Assembly (NCBI GenBank): GCA_017416685.1
Contig: JAFQBN010000014.1
Location: 1-40,816 of the forward strand
Direction of reading: 5' to 3'
Source of the DNA: Oscillospiraceae bacterium
Lineage (GTDB): Bacteria > Bacillota > Clostridia > Oscillospirales > Oscillospiraceae
DNA length: 40,816 bases
Shown here: positions 27,209-35,784 of the stretch, one piece after another
Position numbering within the stretch: the first letter of the stretch is position 1
How the letters are laid out: the number at the start of each line of letters is the position of its first letter
The notes under the pieces: model-generated
Told to the model about the DNA's origin: nothing
The model's database searches: none
Seen by the model: only the letters and a program-made list of their open reading frames with translations
Made by a program: the position numbers and the translations under genes

Positions 27209-29536
27209 ATGAAGGCAGTGATCTTGGCTCACGGAAGTACCCGGCGGCTGCAGCCCGTGTGTGGGAATGGACCGAAGGCCGCAGTTGCTGTGCTGGACCG
27301 CACCGTGCTGGAACATTTGCTGCACTGGCTGGGCAGTCACGGCGTGAAACGCACCTGTATCGTGTGCAGCGCAGACAGCCGTGACTTGCGCCGCCGGTGT
27401 GACGGCAAGCAGCCGGACATGGAACTGGTCTGGGTGGAAACGGAGGAACGCACCGGCACGGCGGGCGGTGTAGCCGTGTGCCGCCGATGGCTGGACGGAG
27501 AGGAAACCGTGGTCGTGTCCGGTGACATGGTCACAGACATGGACCTGACCGGAGCGGCGGCCTTCCATCGGGAGAAAAAAGCATTGGCTACCATTCTCAT
27601 CCACCCTCACCATGAGCCGCCGGAGCACAGCCTTGTGCTGACCGACGGAGCAGGACGAGTGACAGCCTTTGTCAATCGGCCCGGATGGGGCGAAACGGTG
27701 AGTGACACGGTGAGCACCGGAGTGTATATTCTGTCTCCGGCAGCGGTGGAACAGTTGGGGGCAGAGCAGGAACTGGAGCGGGACGTGTTTCCCGGTATGG
27801 CGGCGGAAAAACAGGCCCTGTATGCCGTGCGGCCCGACGGGGCATGGTGCTGGGCGGGGGACTGTGAGGCTTACCTGGGCTGCTGTGCCGATGTGGTCGG
27901 CGGCAAGGTGAAACTGGACATGGGACTGGAACTGATACAACCCGGGATCTGGGCGTCACAGCCCGTCCCGGAAGGGGTGACCCTGATCCCGCCCTGCTGG
28001 ATCGGGCCGGGAGTGGAGCTTGGAGCCGGCTGCCTCATCGGTCCTCACGTGATACTGGGGGAGGGCAGCCGCGTTGGCGCGCGCAGCCTGGTCCAGCGCT
28101 GTGTACTCAACGGCGCGCAAGTAGGGGAACGTGCCACCCTGTACGGCGCGGTACTGGGCAGGAATGCCCGGGTGGGTGACCGGGCGGTGGTCAACGACGG
28201 CGCAGTATTGGGTGAAAACGCGCTGGTGGGCGACGGCGCCATCCTCATGGAGCGGGTGCGGCTGTGGTCGGGCAACCGGGTAGCACCCGGCGTCCGGGTG
28301 CGGCACAGCCCCGCACGCGGAGGAAGTCCCGAACCTCTGCGTTTCGGGGACGGCGGTATCATTCGCGGCCTGCTGGGTGAAGAACTGACCGCCGACAACC
28401 TGCTGGCACTGGGCGGTGTGTTGGCCCGGGAGGGCAAGGTGGGCATCGGCAGCCACGGCGGACCGGGGGCGCAGATGCTGCTGCGCAGCGCCATCAGCGG
28501 CATCACCGCCGCCGGTGGACAGGCTCTGTGCCACGACATGGAGTGCGCGGCTCAGGCGGCGTGGCTGGCAGAAAGCTGTCAGCTGCCGGTGAGCCTGTTC
28601 ATTGAGCAGGAGGGGGAACGGGTGTTCCTGCACCTGTTTGACAGCGGCGGCCTGCCTCCGGTCCCAAACTGGCAGCGACGGGTGGAACACGCCCTTGCCC
28701 ACGGACTTGCACCCTCCTGCACCGCGGCAGGGGTGGGGCAGTGTGATAAAATCAGCTGCGGCCCCCGGGAATACTTCCGGGACGGCGCCCGCCGCTGCGC
28801 ACTGCGGCGAATGGGTCGGCGGCCGCTGACTGTGGCGGCGCCCGGAACGACAGCTCCCGACCGGGCTCTGCGGGGCATGCTGGAGGAGCTGGGCTGTGCC
28901 GTTACCGACCGATGGAAGCCGGGCGTTCCGGAGTTTCGAGCCTCCCACGGCGGGTTCCTGCTCACCGCCCGGGACGAGCGGGGAGCTACCCTCAGTCCAC
29001 AGCAGCTGCTGGCCATGGCGGCGCTGGTGGAACTGGAACACGGCGGCGGACGGTTGGCCGTCCCCGACGATGCCAGCGCCGCGGTGGAGCTGGTGGCGGC
29101 AGGCTTTGGAAAGACGGTGCGGCGGCTGGGTCGGGACGGTGAGGCAGCCCGACAGCTCTACCGCACCCTGCCGTGGCTGCGGGATGCGGCCTTTGCCGCC
29201 ACCCGATTGTGCGCCTGTATGACAGCCACCGGCCAGCGGCTGGAACAGCTGGCGGGGAAAACGCCCCGTTTCTCCGGCTGGCGGCGTGAGGTGACCCTGA
29301 CCGGTGACCGGGCGGCGGTCATGGCACGGCTGTCTGAGGGCCTTAGCCCCGACTGTCGGGTGGGGGAGGGCCTGCGCCTGCGTGACCGGGGCGGCTGGGT
29401 CTATCTTGTCCCCCTTGCCCGCCGCTGCGCCGTGCGGGTGGTGGCGGAGAGCGACGACATGGAACTGGCGGCGGAGCTATGCGACTTCTACGCCGGTCGG
29501 GTGGCGGAGGCCGACCGGGAACAGGGGACAAAATAA
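27209..29536 (+). CDS. Nucleotidyltransferase / hexapeptide / phosphomannomutase-like fusion, probably degenerate
   Basis: 775-residue three-part protein resembling the sugar-phosphate nucleotidyltransferase-phosphomannomutase fusions of Firmicutes and cyanobacteria. Residues 1-235 are a nucleotidyltransferase fold, but the G-x-G-TRL-x-P loop reads LAHGSTRRLQP. Residues about 258-375 are a left-handed beta-helix of hexapeptide repeats (IGPGVELGAGCLIGPHVILG and following). Residues about 377-775 align by position with phosphohexomutases (GGIIRGLLGEELTADNLLAL; DERGATLSPQQLLAMAAL). There the catalytic TASHNP is replaced by SLFIEQEGERV and the DxDxDR metal loop by LLTARDERG. It is unlikely to have mutase activity and may be structural or regulatory. 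The ATG at 27209 follows AAGGAG. Confidence 0.72.
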   Translation: MKAVILAHGSTRRLQPVCGNGPKAAVAVLDRTVLEHLLHWLGSHGVKRTCIVCSADSRDLRRRCDGKQPDMELVWVETEERTGTAGGVAVCRRWLDGEETVVVSGDMVTDMDLTGAAAFHREKKALATILIHPHHEPPEHSLVLTDGAGRVTAFVNRPGWGETVSDTVSTGVYILSPAAVEQLGAEQELERDVFPGMAAEKQALYAVRPDGAWCWAGDCEAYLGCCADVVGGKVKLDMGLELIQPGIWASQPVPEGVTLIPPCWIGPGVELGAGCLIGPHVILGEGSRVGARSLVQRCVLNGAQVGERATLYGAVLGRNARVGDRAVVNDGAVLGENALVGDGAILMERVRLWSGNRVAPGVRVRHSPARGGSPEPLRFGDGGIIRGLLGEELTADNLLALGGVLAREGKVGIGSHGGPGAQMLLRSAISGITAAGGQALCHDMECAAQAAWLAESCQLPVSLFIEQEGERVFLHLFDSGGLPPVPNWQRRVEHALAHGLAPSCTAAGVGQCDKISCGPREYFRDGARRCALRRMGRRPLTVAAPGTTAPDRALRGMLEELGCAVTDRWKPGVPEFRASHGGFLLTARDERGATLSPQQLLAMAALVELEHGGGRLAVPDDASAAVELVAAGFGKTVRRLGRDGEAARQLYRTLPWLRDAAFAATRLCACMTATGQRLEQLAGKTPRFSGWRREVTLTGDRAAVMARLSEGLSPDCRVGEGLRLRDRGGWVYLVPLARRCAVRVVAESDDMELAAELCDFYAGRVAEADREQGTK

Positions 29537-29539
29537 GAC

Positions 29540-29568
29540 TATACTTTCCATGGCAGATGTGCTATAAT
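29540..29568 (+). promoter_or_regulatory. Promoter upstream of the RNase J leader
   Basis: A perfect TATAAT lies at 29563-29568. The -35 position at 17 bases (29540-29545) reads TATACT, a poor match. It would start a leader of about 205 bases. Confidence 0.55.
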
Positions 29569-29570
29569 GC

Positions 29571-29750
29571 AAGCAGTTGAGATGCATTTATGCGCTGCGG
29601 CGCCTAAATATAGAATGTGACAGCCGATACAGCGGCGGTCATCCACCACAGGAAGCACATTGCGCTTGCAGGTGCAGCGCGTCCCTTTTTTCGGCGGTGC
29701 AGGGCCGAAACACGCGGACGGGCTGGACCTTGCTGTCGTGCGCCTGCTTC
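29571..29750 (+). ncRNA. Structured RNA candidate in the RNase J leader
   Basis: About 180 bases with many hairpins: TTTA/TAAA plus GCGC/GCGC (about 29587-29608), TGAC-A-GCC with GGC-G-GTCA (29618-29641), GCGC/GCGC near 29662-29680, and TTTCGGC with GCCGAAA (about 29689-29710). The ends AAGCAG (29571-29576) and CTGCTT (29744-29749) pair to close the structure. It could be an independent RNA (a 6S-like shape is possible) or a 5' regulatory leader of RNase J. I do not recognise a known family. Confidence 0.3.
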
Positions 29751-29779
29751 CTACATATTTATATTGTAAAGGAGCTATT

Positions 29780-31438
29780 ATGGCTGAAAAACTGAAAATC
29801 ATCTCTCTTGGCGGTCTGAACGAGATCGGCAAGAACCTTACCGTCTACGAATACGGCGGCGACATCATTGTAGTGGACGTGGGCATGGGTTTCCCTGATG
29901 ACGACATGTACGGCATCGACGTGGTCATCCCCGACGTGAGCTACCTTATTAAAAATCAGAACAAGATCCGGGGCATCTTCCTCACCCACGGACACGAGGA
30001 CCATATCGGCGCACTGCCCTATGTCCTGCGTGACGTAAATGCGCCCATTTACGCCACCCGAATGACCGCGGGTCTTGTGAAGCTGAAGCTGGAGGAACAC
30101 CGCCTGCTGGACAAGACCCGCATGATCACCTGCGAGGCGGGCGACGTGGTCCGCGCGGGCAAATTCAGCGTGGAATTTATCCGGGTCAACCACTCCATTG
30201 CCGACGCGGTGGCCTTTGCCATCAAGTGTCCCGTTGGTACCTGCATCCACACCGGCGACTTCAAGATCGACCCCACCCCCGTACAGGGCGGCATGATCGA
30301 TCTGGCCCGTCTGGGTCAGCTGGGCAACGAGGGGGTGCTGGCCCTGCTGGCCGACTCTACCAACGTGGAGCGCCCCGGCTACAACCATACCGAGCGCAGC
30401 GTGGGCGCAAGCTTCGATGCGCTGTTTCGCGGCTGTGAGGAGCGCATCATCGTCACCACCTTTGCCAGCAACGTGGACCGTATGCAGCAGATCATCGACG
30501 TGGCCGCCCGCTACGGGCGCAAGGTGGCTGTCACCGGCCGCAGCATGGAAAACGCCATGCGTGTGTCCGCGGAGCTTGGCTACATGAACATTCCCGAGGG
30601 CGTGGTGGTGGACCCCGCCAAGATCAAGGGTCTGCCCAAGGACAAGGTGTGCATCGTTACCACCGGAAGTCAGGGCGAGACTATGTCTGCCCTGAGCCGC
30701 ATGGCCTTCTCCACCCACCGGCAGGTGGACATCATGCCCGGCGACCGCATCATCATCTCCGCCAGCGCCATCCCCGGCAACGAACACGCCATCGGCAATG
30801 TGGTCAACGAGCTGTGCCGCAAGGGGGCTGACGTGGTCAACGAGCGCAGCCTGCCCCTGCACGTGTCCGGCCACGCCTGTCAGGAGGAGCTGAAGATCAT
30901 CCACGCTCTGGTCAAACCCAAGTTCTTCATTCCCGTCCACGGTGAGCAGCGCATGCTCCAGCGCCACGCGGCGCTGGCCCGCGAAATGGGTATGCCCGGC
31001 GAGAATATTCTTATCAGCGACATCGGCCGCGTCATCGAATTGTCCAAGGACAGTGCCAAGCTTGCGGGTACCGTTACCGCCGGTCAGGTCTTCGTAGACG
31101 GCTACGGCGTGGGCGACGTGGGCAGCGCGGTGCTGCGTGACCGCCGCCATCTGGCGCAGGACGGTATGCTGGTGGTGGTTATGGCCATGTCCGGCGAGGA
31201 TGGCGCCCTGGTCTCCGGCCCCGACATCATTACCCGCGGCTTTGTTTACGTCAAGGAATCGGAGGAACTGATGGACGAACTGCGCCGTGTGGCTGCCGAG
31301 GCGGTGTTCAACATGGACAGCCGCTACGCCACCGACTGGTCCGCCGTCAAGGCCGCCATCAAGAACGAGTTGAGCGAGTATCTTTACAAGAAGACCAAGC
31401 GCAGTCCCATGATCCTGCCCGTCATCATGGAAGTGTAA
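29780..31438 (+). CDS. rnj: Ribonuclease J
   Basis: 552-residue metallo-beta-lactamase/beta-CASP nuclease that degrades and matures RNA with 5'-exonuclease and endonuclease activity, central to mRNA turnover in Gram-positives. The zinc motif HGHEDH is at 70-75; further ligands lie in VNHSIADAV and HTGDFKIDPTPV. The beta-CASP part has SGHACQEELKIIHALVKPKFFIPVHGE. The C-terminal domain ends VIMEV. The ATG at 29780 follows AAAGGAG with 5-base spacing; the frame open back to 29660 lies in the structured leader and is not used. Confidence 0.96.
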   Translation: MAEKLKIISLGGLNEIGKNLTVYEYGGDIIVVDVGMGFPDDDMYGIDVVIPDVSYLIKNQNKIRGIFLTHGHEDHIGALPYVLRDVNAPIYATRMTAGLVKLKLEEHRLLDKTRMITCEAGDVVRAGKFSVEFIRVNHSIADAVAFAIKCPVGTCIHTGDFKIDPTPVQGGMIDLARLGQLGNEGVLALLADSTNVERPGYNHTERSVGASFDALFRGCEERIIVTTFASNVDRMQQIIDVAARYGRKVAVTGRSMENAMRVSAELGYMNIPEGVVVDPAKIKGLPKDKVCIVTTGSQGETMSALSRMAFSTHRQVDIMPGDRIIISASAIPGNEHAIGNVVNELCRKGADVVNERSLPLHVSGHACQEELKIIHALVKPKFFIPVHGEQRMLQRHAALAREMGMPGENILISDIGRVIELSKDSAKLAGTVTAGQVFVDGYGVGDVGSAVLRDRRHLAQDGMLVVVMAMSGEDGALVSGPDIITRGFVYVKESEELMDELRRVAAEAVFNMDSRYATDWSAVKAAIKNELSEYLYKKTKRSPMILPVIMEV

Positions 31439-31457
31439 CATTATATAATGTACAACG

Positions 31458-31494
31458 AACCCGCCGGGGTGCATCCGCACCCCGGCGGGTTTTT
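31458..31494 (+). terminator. Terminator of the RNase J gene
   Basis: A perfect stem of about 15 pairs (31458-31472 with 31477-31491, loop ATCC) followed by T residues. Confidence 0.93.
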
Positions 31495-31503
31495 GCCAAG
31501 AGG

Positions 31504-32086
31504 GTTTCGCCCTGCGGGGCGGGATGGGGAATATTCCGCCCCCGGGCGGGTGTCTTTTGTAACGCCACAAAAGACACGAAAAGGGCGCATAGAAACCCAT
31601 GGTTTCTATGTACTTCCTTTGGGTGGTATCCGTGAGGTCACACCCACACGGCCGGCGGATACCTCTGACCGGTTCAGCGCCGATTAGGCTGCCGCACTTC
31701 GTGCCATCCGTAACTCTTTCTGTCTATCGACCTCCCGCCGGCTTGCACAGCGGGAACGAAATACCCATCGCAGCAGGCGCGTTTGTGCGGTAGGAGTAAA
31801 ACCTGATTGCTGCTTGGCAGGGCGGTTGCGCAGCCGTCGGCGGCTTTGCCGCCCTACGGATGCGGCATACCCCTTGCGGGTGCAGCCTAAAGAAGCGACG
31901 TGGTGTCGTCAACGGTGCGCCGGACGCACGGAACGGCTTCCGCTTACGAGTCGTATCCTTGGGGTCCGGGGTGTAGTGTGTATGAGATGCAGACACGTAG
32001 TGTCCAATCTCATCCCACACAAACCCCGGTGGCGTTTTGCCTACTTTGCCGCCGTGGGCAAAGTAGGTCGCCCCGCAGGGCGAAAC
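31504..32086. repeat. Non-coding palindromic element with 18-base terminal inverted repeats
   Basis: The ends 31504-31521 and 32069-32086 are perfect 18-base inverted copies. Inside are hairpins at 31550-31577 (11 pairs), 31588-31610 (10 pairs, loop CAT) and 32041-32066 (10 pairs). No convincing gene is present on either strand; open frames lack ribosome sites and family features. The layout resembles a MITE or a large intergenic repeat of the type that litters Oscillospiraceae genomes. No target-site duplication was recognised, and no second copy occurs in the window. Confidence 0.6.
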
Positions 32087-32244
32087 TATCCCGAATTACT
32101 CCCGGGCGAAATACCCTGCGCAAAATAAAATATTCCCTCCGGGGAACAAAAATTTTTTTCTTGCGTCTATATCTGCGTCCGGATCCTGCGAAAGCCGCAA
32201 GATCTCGGAAATATTTCAGTTGTGTTACATATCGTGAAAACCTA

Positions 32245-32273
32245 TTGACGGTCTTGGGGGCTTGCGTTATAGT
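32245..32273 (+). promoter_or_regulatory. Strong sigma-A promoter of the S-layer gene
   Basis: TTGACG (32245-32250) and TATAGT (32268-32273) with a 17-base spacer. The leader to the start is about 52 bases and ends with AAAGGAGG. Confidence 0.88.
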
Positions 32274-32331
32274 ACACACAGAGATAAGGGAGCAAATGCT
32301 ACCCACTCAAAATTTAAAGGAGGAAATATCC

Positions 32332-35022
32332 ATGAGAAACCTGAAGCGCGCTCTGAGCCTGGCTCTGGCTTCTGTCATGCTGCTGGGCATGATGGTCGTC
32401 GGTTCCAGCGCGGCTTTCGCTGATGCTGACGAGATCGTCAACAAGGAAGCCGTTGAGATCACCGCCGGTCTGGGCCTGTTCGCTGGCTCCGACGGCAAGT
32501 TTGACCCCAAGGGCACTGTTACCCGTGCCCAGATGGCCGCTGTCATCGCCAAGATGTTCTACGGCTCCGACCTGAACGCTGACACCTACAAGGGTGGCAA
32601 CAAGTTCAACGACACCGTCTCTTTCGAGGGTGGTTGGGCTGAAGGCTACATCAACCTGGGTGTTGAGAAGGGTTGGTTCAAGGGCTACGGCGACGGCACC
32701 TTTGGCCCCGGCAACGCCGTGACCACTGCTGAGGCTGTCACCATGCTGGTTAACCTGCTGGGCGTCGACGCCGGTGCCGGCACCTGGCCCATGACCGTCA
32801 TGGCCGCTGCCGAGGACATCGAGCTGTTCGACCTGGAGTGCGAGCTGAAGCCCGCCCCCGCTACCAACGCTGCCCTGACCCGCGACCAGCTGGCCGTTAT
32901 GGTTTGGAACGCCCTGAACTACAGCGCCGACGGCGTTGAGGGCTACAAGGTTGTTGGTTCCACCATCACCTTCAAGACCTGGTCCGACGCTGCTGCCTAC
33001 GCTGACGCCGCTTACGGCTCTGGCAACTGGGATGCCACCTTCGTGTCCGAGGTCCGCAACGACACTCTGGCTGAGACCGTGTTCGAGATCCAGACTGCTA
33101 CCGGTTTTGTTACCGGCAACCAGGCCACCGGCGAGGACTACACCATCGCTGCTGGCGTGAACGTCAACCTGGAGACCGGCCTGGACGTGCTGGGTCACTT
33201 CGTGACTGTGTACTACCAGGAGGCTTACCGCAACGAGAAGAACCCCGGCGTGGCTTACTGCCTGGTCGAGGAGGCCGAGTATGTGACCGTTAAGGAAGCT
33301 ATCTCCGCCGACAAGAAGGACTACCTGGGCGCCTTCGGCACCAAGGTCGAGTCCGTCCAGTACCCCACCGTTCTGGGCTTCGACACCACCGCTTCCATGA
33401 AGAACAACGGTGATGCCGGCTATGCCGCTCCCACCTACAGCGAGACCACTTTCGATGCTCAGGTTGGTACCTATGCCATCAGCCTGGAGACCGGCAAGAT
33501 CATTGCCTTCATCGCTCCCGTTGACTACGCTGTCAGCGTTGTCACCCGCATCAACACCCTGAAGGGCAAGGAGTCCATCAAGCTGGGCACCGCTCCCGCT
33601 CTGAACAACAACGAGGACGAGGATGTCGTCGTTGAGTACGCCGGCATTGCCGAGGACGACGTCGTCATCGTCAAGAACTACGCCGGTGTCACCTACCTGG
33701 AGAAGGCTGAGGTCATCTCCGGCAAGGTCACCAAGACCGGCACCATCGACAGCAAGGCTGTTACCTACATCGACGGCAAGGCTTACTACAACGCTGGCAA
33801 GCCCGTTTCTGCTGTTGACAGCATGGTCGCTACCGCTACCCCCGACAGCATCAAGACCTATGACGCCTACATCTACGGCGATAAGCTGATCGGCCTGGTT
33901 CAGACCGCCGGCTCCGCCGCTCTGGCTGACGCCATCTTCGTGGTTGACCGCTACTCCGTTGAGGTTGCTGACAACTACGGCAAGAAGGATCACTACTATG
34001 TCCAGGGCGTTAACGCCGCTGGCGAGGAAGTTTCCATCCTGGTTGGTATCGAGGACTGCACCGACGGCACCCTGCCCGTTGTTGACGGTTCCGCTTACAC
34101 CACCGGCTTCTACACCTTCGAGACCGTGAAGGAAGACAAGGAGCAGGCCAAGAAGGACATCCAGCTCGGCACCAAGGCTGTTGACGAGGACACCTTTGGC
34201 CCTGTCAAGATGGATGAGGTCTACGAGTTCTTCGCTGACACCGCTGCCGTTACCGGTAATGTCTTCGACAAGACCACCAAGACCGTCACCGCTTCCGGTG
34301 AGACCGTGTACCTGACTGCTGACACCAAGTACGTTGTTATCAACAACGAGCTGGGCTTCAACTTCGCCAGCATCGCCGCTAACGAGATCGAGGTTGCTAC
34401 CTACACCGGTACCTTCTCCAAGAACGTTTCCGGCGAGACCGTTATGGTTGCTGCTACCGTTGACGCTGACGGCAACTACCTGGCCAACACCATCGTCGTT
34501 GTCGGCGACGCCAGCCTGAAGGCTGAGGATTACATCTACGTCGTGGACGGCTCCGACTACGCTGTGGTCGACGGCGGCTACGAGTACACCGTGTTCGCCA
34601 CTGCCACCAACGAGTACAAGACCATCGTTGCTGACACCACCTATGGTTCCGGCTTCTACGGCGACTACAAGGTCGACGAGGACGGCATCTACGATCTGGG
34701 CACTGCCGAGACTTCCGAGTCCATCGTTCTGGCCAACAAGACCGTTGACGGTATCATGAACACCAGCATCAAGTTCGGTGCTAACCTGTACGAGGCCAAG
34801 GATGTTAAGATCTACGACATCCGTTCCGAGGAGGACCTGGAGAACACTGAGGTCGTCATCGAGACTCTGGACGAGCTGATCGCTGCCAAGCGCAACGAGT
34901 ACCGCATCACCTTCAACGCTCTGGTTGACACCGAGGATGCCGGCGAGGAGTTCTTCACTCACCTGTTCATCTCCAACATCGAGATCTACAATCCCGACAC
35001 CTCCGCTTGGGAGAAGGCCTAA
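32332..35022 (+). CDS. S-layer protein with N-terminal SLH domains
   Basis: 896-residue exported protein, probably the main S-layer subunit. It has a signal peptide MRNLKRALSLALASVMLLGM ending near AFA-DAD. Three SLH repeats (about 42-85, 91-145 and 152-200) bind the secondary wall polymer; clear pieces are DGKFDPKGTVTRAQMAAVIA and GYGDGTFGPGNAVTTAEAVT. The remaining 700 residues are beta-rich, acidic and Thr/Val/Tyr-rich, with no recognisable enzyme motif. Codon use is extreme (GCT, GTT, AAC, AAG and TAC dominate), and the promoter and ribosome site are near consensus; both point to very high expression. The open frame back to 31900 runs through the repeat element and promoter and is rejected. 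Confidence 0.9.
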   Translation: MRNLKRALSLALASVMLLGMMVVGSSAAFADADEIVNKEAVEITAGLGLFAGSDGKFDPKGTVTRAQMAAVIAKMFYGSDLNADTYKGGNKFNDTVSFEGGWAEGYINLGVEKGWFKGYGDGTFGPGNAVTTAEAVTMLVNLLGVDAGAGTWPMTVMAAAEDIELFDLECELKPAPATNAALTRDQLAVMVWNALNYSADGVEGYKVVGSTITFKTWSDAAAYADAAYGSGNWDATFVSEVRNDTLAETVFEIQTATGFVTGNQATGEDYTIAAGVNVNLETGLDVLGHFVTVYYQEAYRNEKNPGVAYCLVEEAEYVTVKEAISADKKDYLGAFGTKVESVQYPTVLGFDTTASMKNNGDAGYAAPTYSETTFDAQVGTYAISLETGKIIAFIAPVDYAVSVVTRINTLKGKESIKLGTAPALNNNEDEDVVVEYAGIAEDDVVIVKNYAGVTYLEKAEVISGKVTKTGTIDSKAVTYIDGKAYYNAGKPVSAVDSMVATATPDSIKTYDAYIYGDKLIGLVQTAGSAALADAIFVVDRYSVEVADNYGKKDHYYVQGVNAAGEEVSILVGIEDCTDGTLPVVDGSAYTTGFYTFETVKEDKEQAKKDIQLGTKAVDEDTFGPVKMDEVYEFFADTAAVTGNVFDKTTKTVTASGETVYLTADTKYVVINNELGFNFASIAANEIEVATYTGTFSKNVSGETVMVAATVDADGNYLANTIVVVGDASLKAEDYIYVVDGSDYAVVDGGYEYTVFATATNEYKTIVADTTYGSGFYGDYKVDEDGIYDLGTAETSESIVLANKTVDGIMNTSIKFGANLYEAKDVKIYDIRSEEDLENTEVVIETLDELIAAKRNEYRITFNALVDTEDAGEEFFTHLFISNIEIYNPDTSAWEKA

Positions 35023-35067
35023 TCTAACAAGATTAGACTCACCCGAAAAACTTAGTTAAATAAGTTC

Positions 35068-35101
35068 AACCCCCACTCCTTCGGGAGTGGGGGTTGTTTT
35101 T
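35068..35101 (+). terminator. Terminator of the S-layer gene
   Basis: A 12-pair stem (35068-35079 with 35084-35095) capped by a TTCG tetraloop and followed by a T-rich tail. Confidence 0.93.
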
Positions 35102-35104
35102 GTG

Positions 35105-35275
35105 CCCTCCACCCTCCGGGGGGAGGGGGGACCGCGAAGTGGTGGGTGAGGGGGAGTGGTGTCTGCTGGCCCCCTCATCCGGCATTTGCTGCACAAATGC
35201 CACCTTCCCCCCGCAGGGGGGAAGGCTTGAATTCGGGCGGCCGGAGGCCGCCCCTACAAAAACCAGAGGGTTACC
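35105..35275. repeat. GC-rich intergenic hairpin element
   Basis: Hairpins at 35181-35201 (GGCATTTG/CAAATGCC), 35203-35225 (CCTTCCCCCC/GGGGGGAAGG) and 35235-35253 (GGGCGGCC/GGCCGCCC) follow a CCTCCGGGGGGAGG palindrome. This style of element is familiar from clostridial gut genomes, as far as I recall. No gene is supported on either strand. Confidence 0.55.
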
Positions 35276-35292
35276 GTAGGGGCGCCCGCAAA

Positions 35293-35328
35293 CAAAAAAG
35301 CACCCCGCAGGAGACTTCCTGCGGGGTG
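35293..35328 (-). terminator. Terminator of the tail-like gene
   Basis: A 12-pair stem (35301-35312 with 35317-35328) with six T on the minus strand (35294-35299), just past the stop of the gene. Confidence 0.88.
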
Positions 35329-35337
35329 TACCTTTGC

Positions 35338-35784
35338 TCAGCCAATGGCCATGTAGTGATAAGTCGTGTCTTTTCGATTGAACTGATATGTGGCGTATGT
35401 GGCATACCAGGAGAAGGTGTTGCCGTCCCAACTCATATAGAAGGGCTCCGGTCTAAACTCGGGGTAGTTGCCTGGGTCACCGGCGGAGACCATTTGGGTC
35501 ATGCCGCGGATACACACTGTGGGTGCCATGTTGTCAGACTGTTTGGTTTCCTGCACCAAAATGACCAGCTTGGGTTCAAAGTCAAAGGTCAGGGAGTTGG
35601 GGGTGCCTGCGCCGCCGGTGCCGGTACCCACATAACTGCCGCTCTGGAATTTGGGCAGGGCTGCTTTCAGCTCCAGCAGCGCCTGCTCGATGTTGCGGTT
35701 GTCGGTGTTGAAATCTTCCATAACGAAGTTGTCGTCCAGCGACCACTGGTTCAGCCCGTAGGCGGGGGTATGATTGCTTGCCAT
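35338..35784 (-). CDS. Phage tail fibre-like protein (orphan)
   Basis: 148-residue protein beginning with a YGLNQWSLDDNFVMEDFNTD segment and a short helix NIEQALLELKAAL. This layout is common at the start of clostridial phage tail fibre or receptor-binding proteins. A glycine-rich turn GSYVGTGTGGAGTPNSLTF leads into a beta-rich C-terminus (DFEPKLVILVQE; WDGNTFSWYATYATYQFNRK), as in tail-tip domains. No signal peptide. No other phage genes are nearby. It has an ideal AAAGGAGG ribosome site and its own terminator, so it looks intact and expressed rather than decayed. Its function outside a phage is unknown. Confidence 0.6.
   Translation of the reverse strand: MASNHTPAYGLNQWSLDDNFVMEDFNTDNRNIEQALLELKAALPKFQSGSYVGTGTGGAGTPNSLTFDFEPKLVILVQETKQSDNMAPTVCIRGMTQMVSAGDPGNYPEFRPEPFYMSWDGNTFSWYATYATYQFNRKDTTYHYMAIG

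Noticed and set aside
29660-29779. Upstream extension of the RNase J frame
   Set aside because: It lies in the structured leader. The ATG at 29780 has the ribosome site and the standard RNase J N-terminus.
31550-32066. CRISPR-like array suggested by several palindromes
   Set aside because: The hairpins differ from each other and are irregularly spaced. There is no repeated unit with spacers and no cas gene.
31900-32331. N-terminal extension of the S-layer frame
   Set aside because: It runs through the repeat element and the promoter. The signal peptide and AAAGGAGG place the start at 32332.
32314-34962. 882-codon minus-strand open frame opposite the S-layer gene
   Set aside because: Antisense to a strongly biased gene with a consensus promoter and ribosome site; no recognisable protein features.
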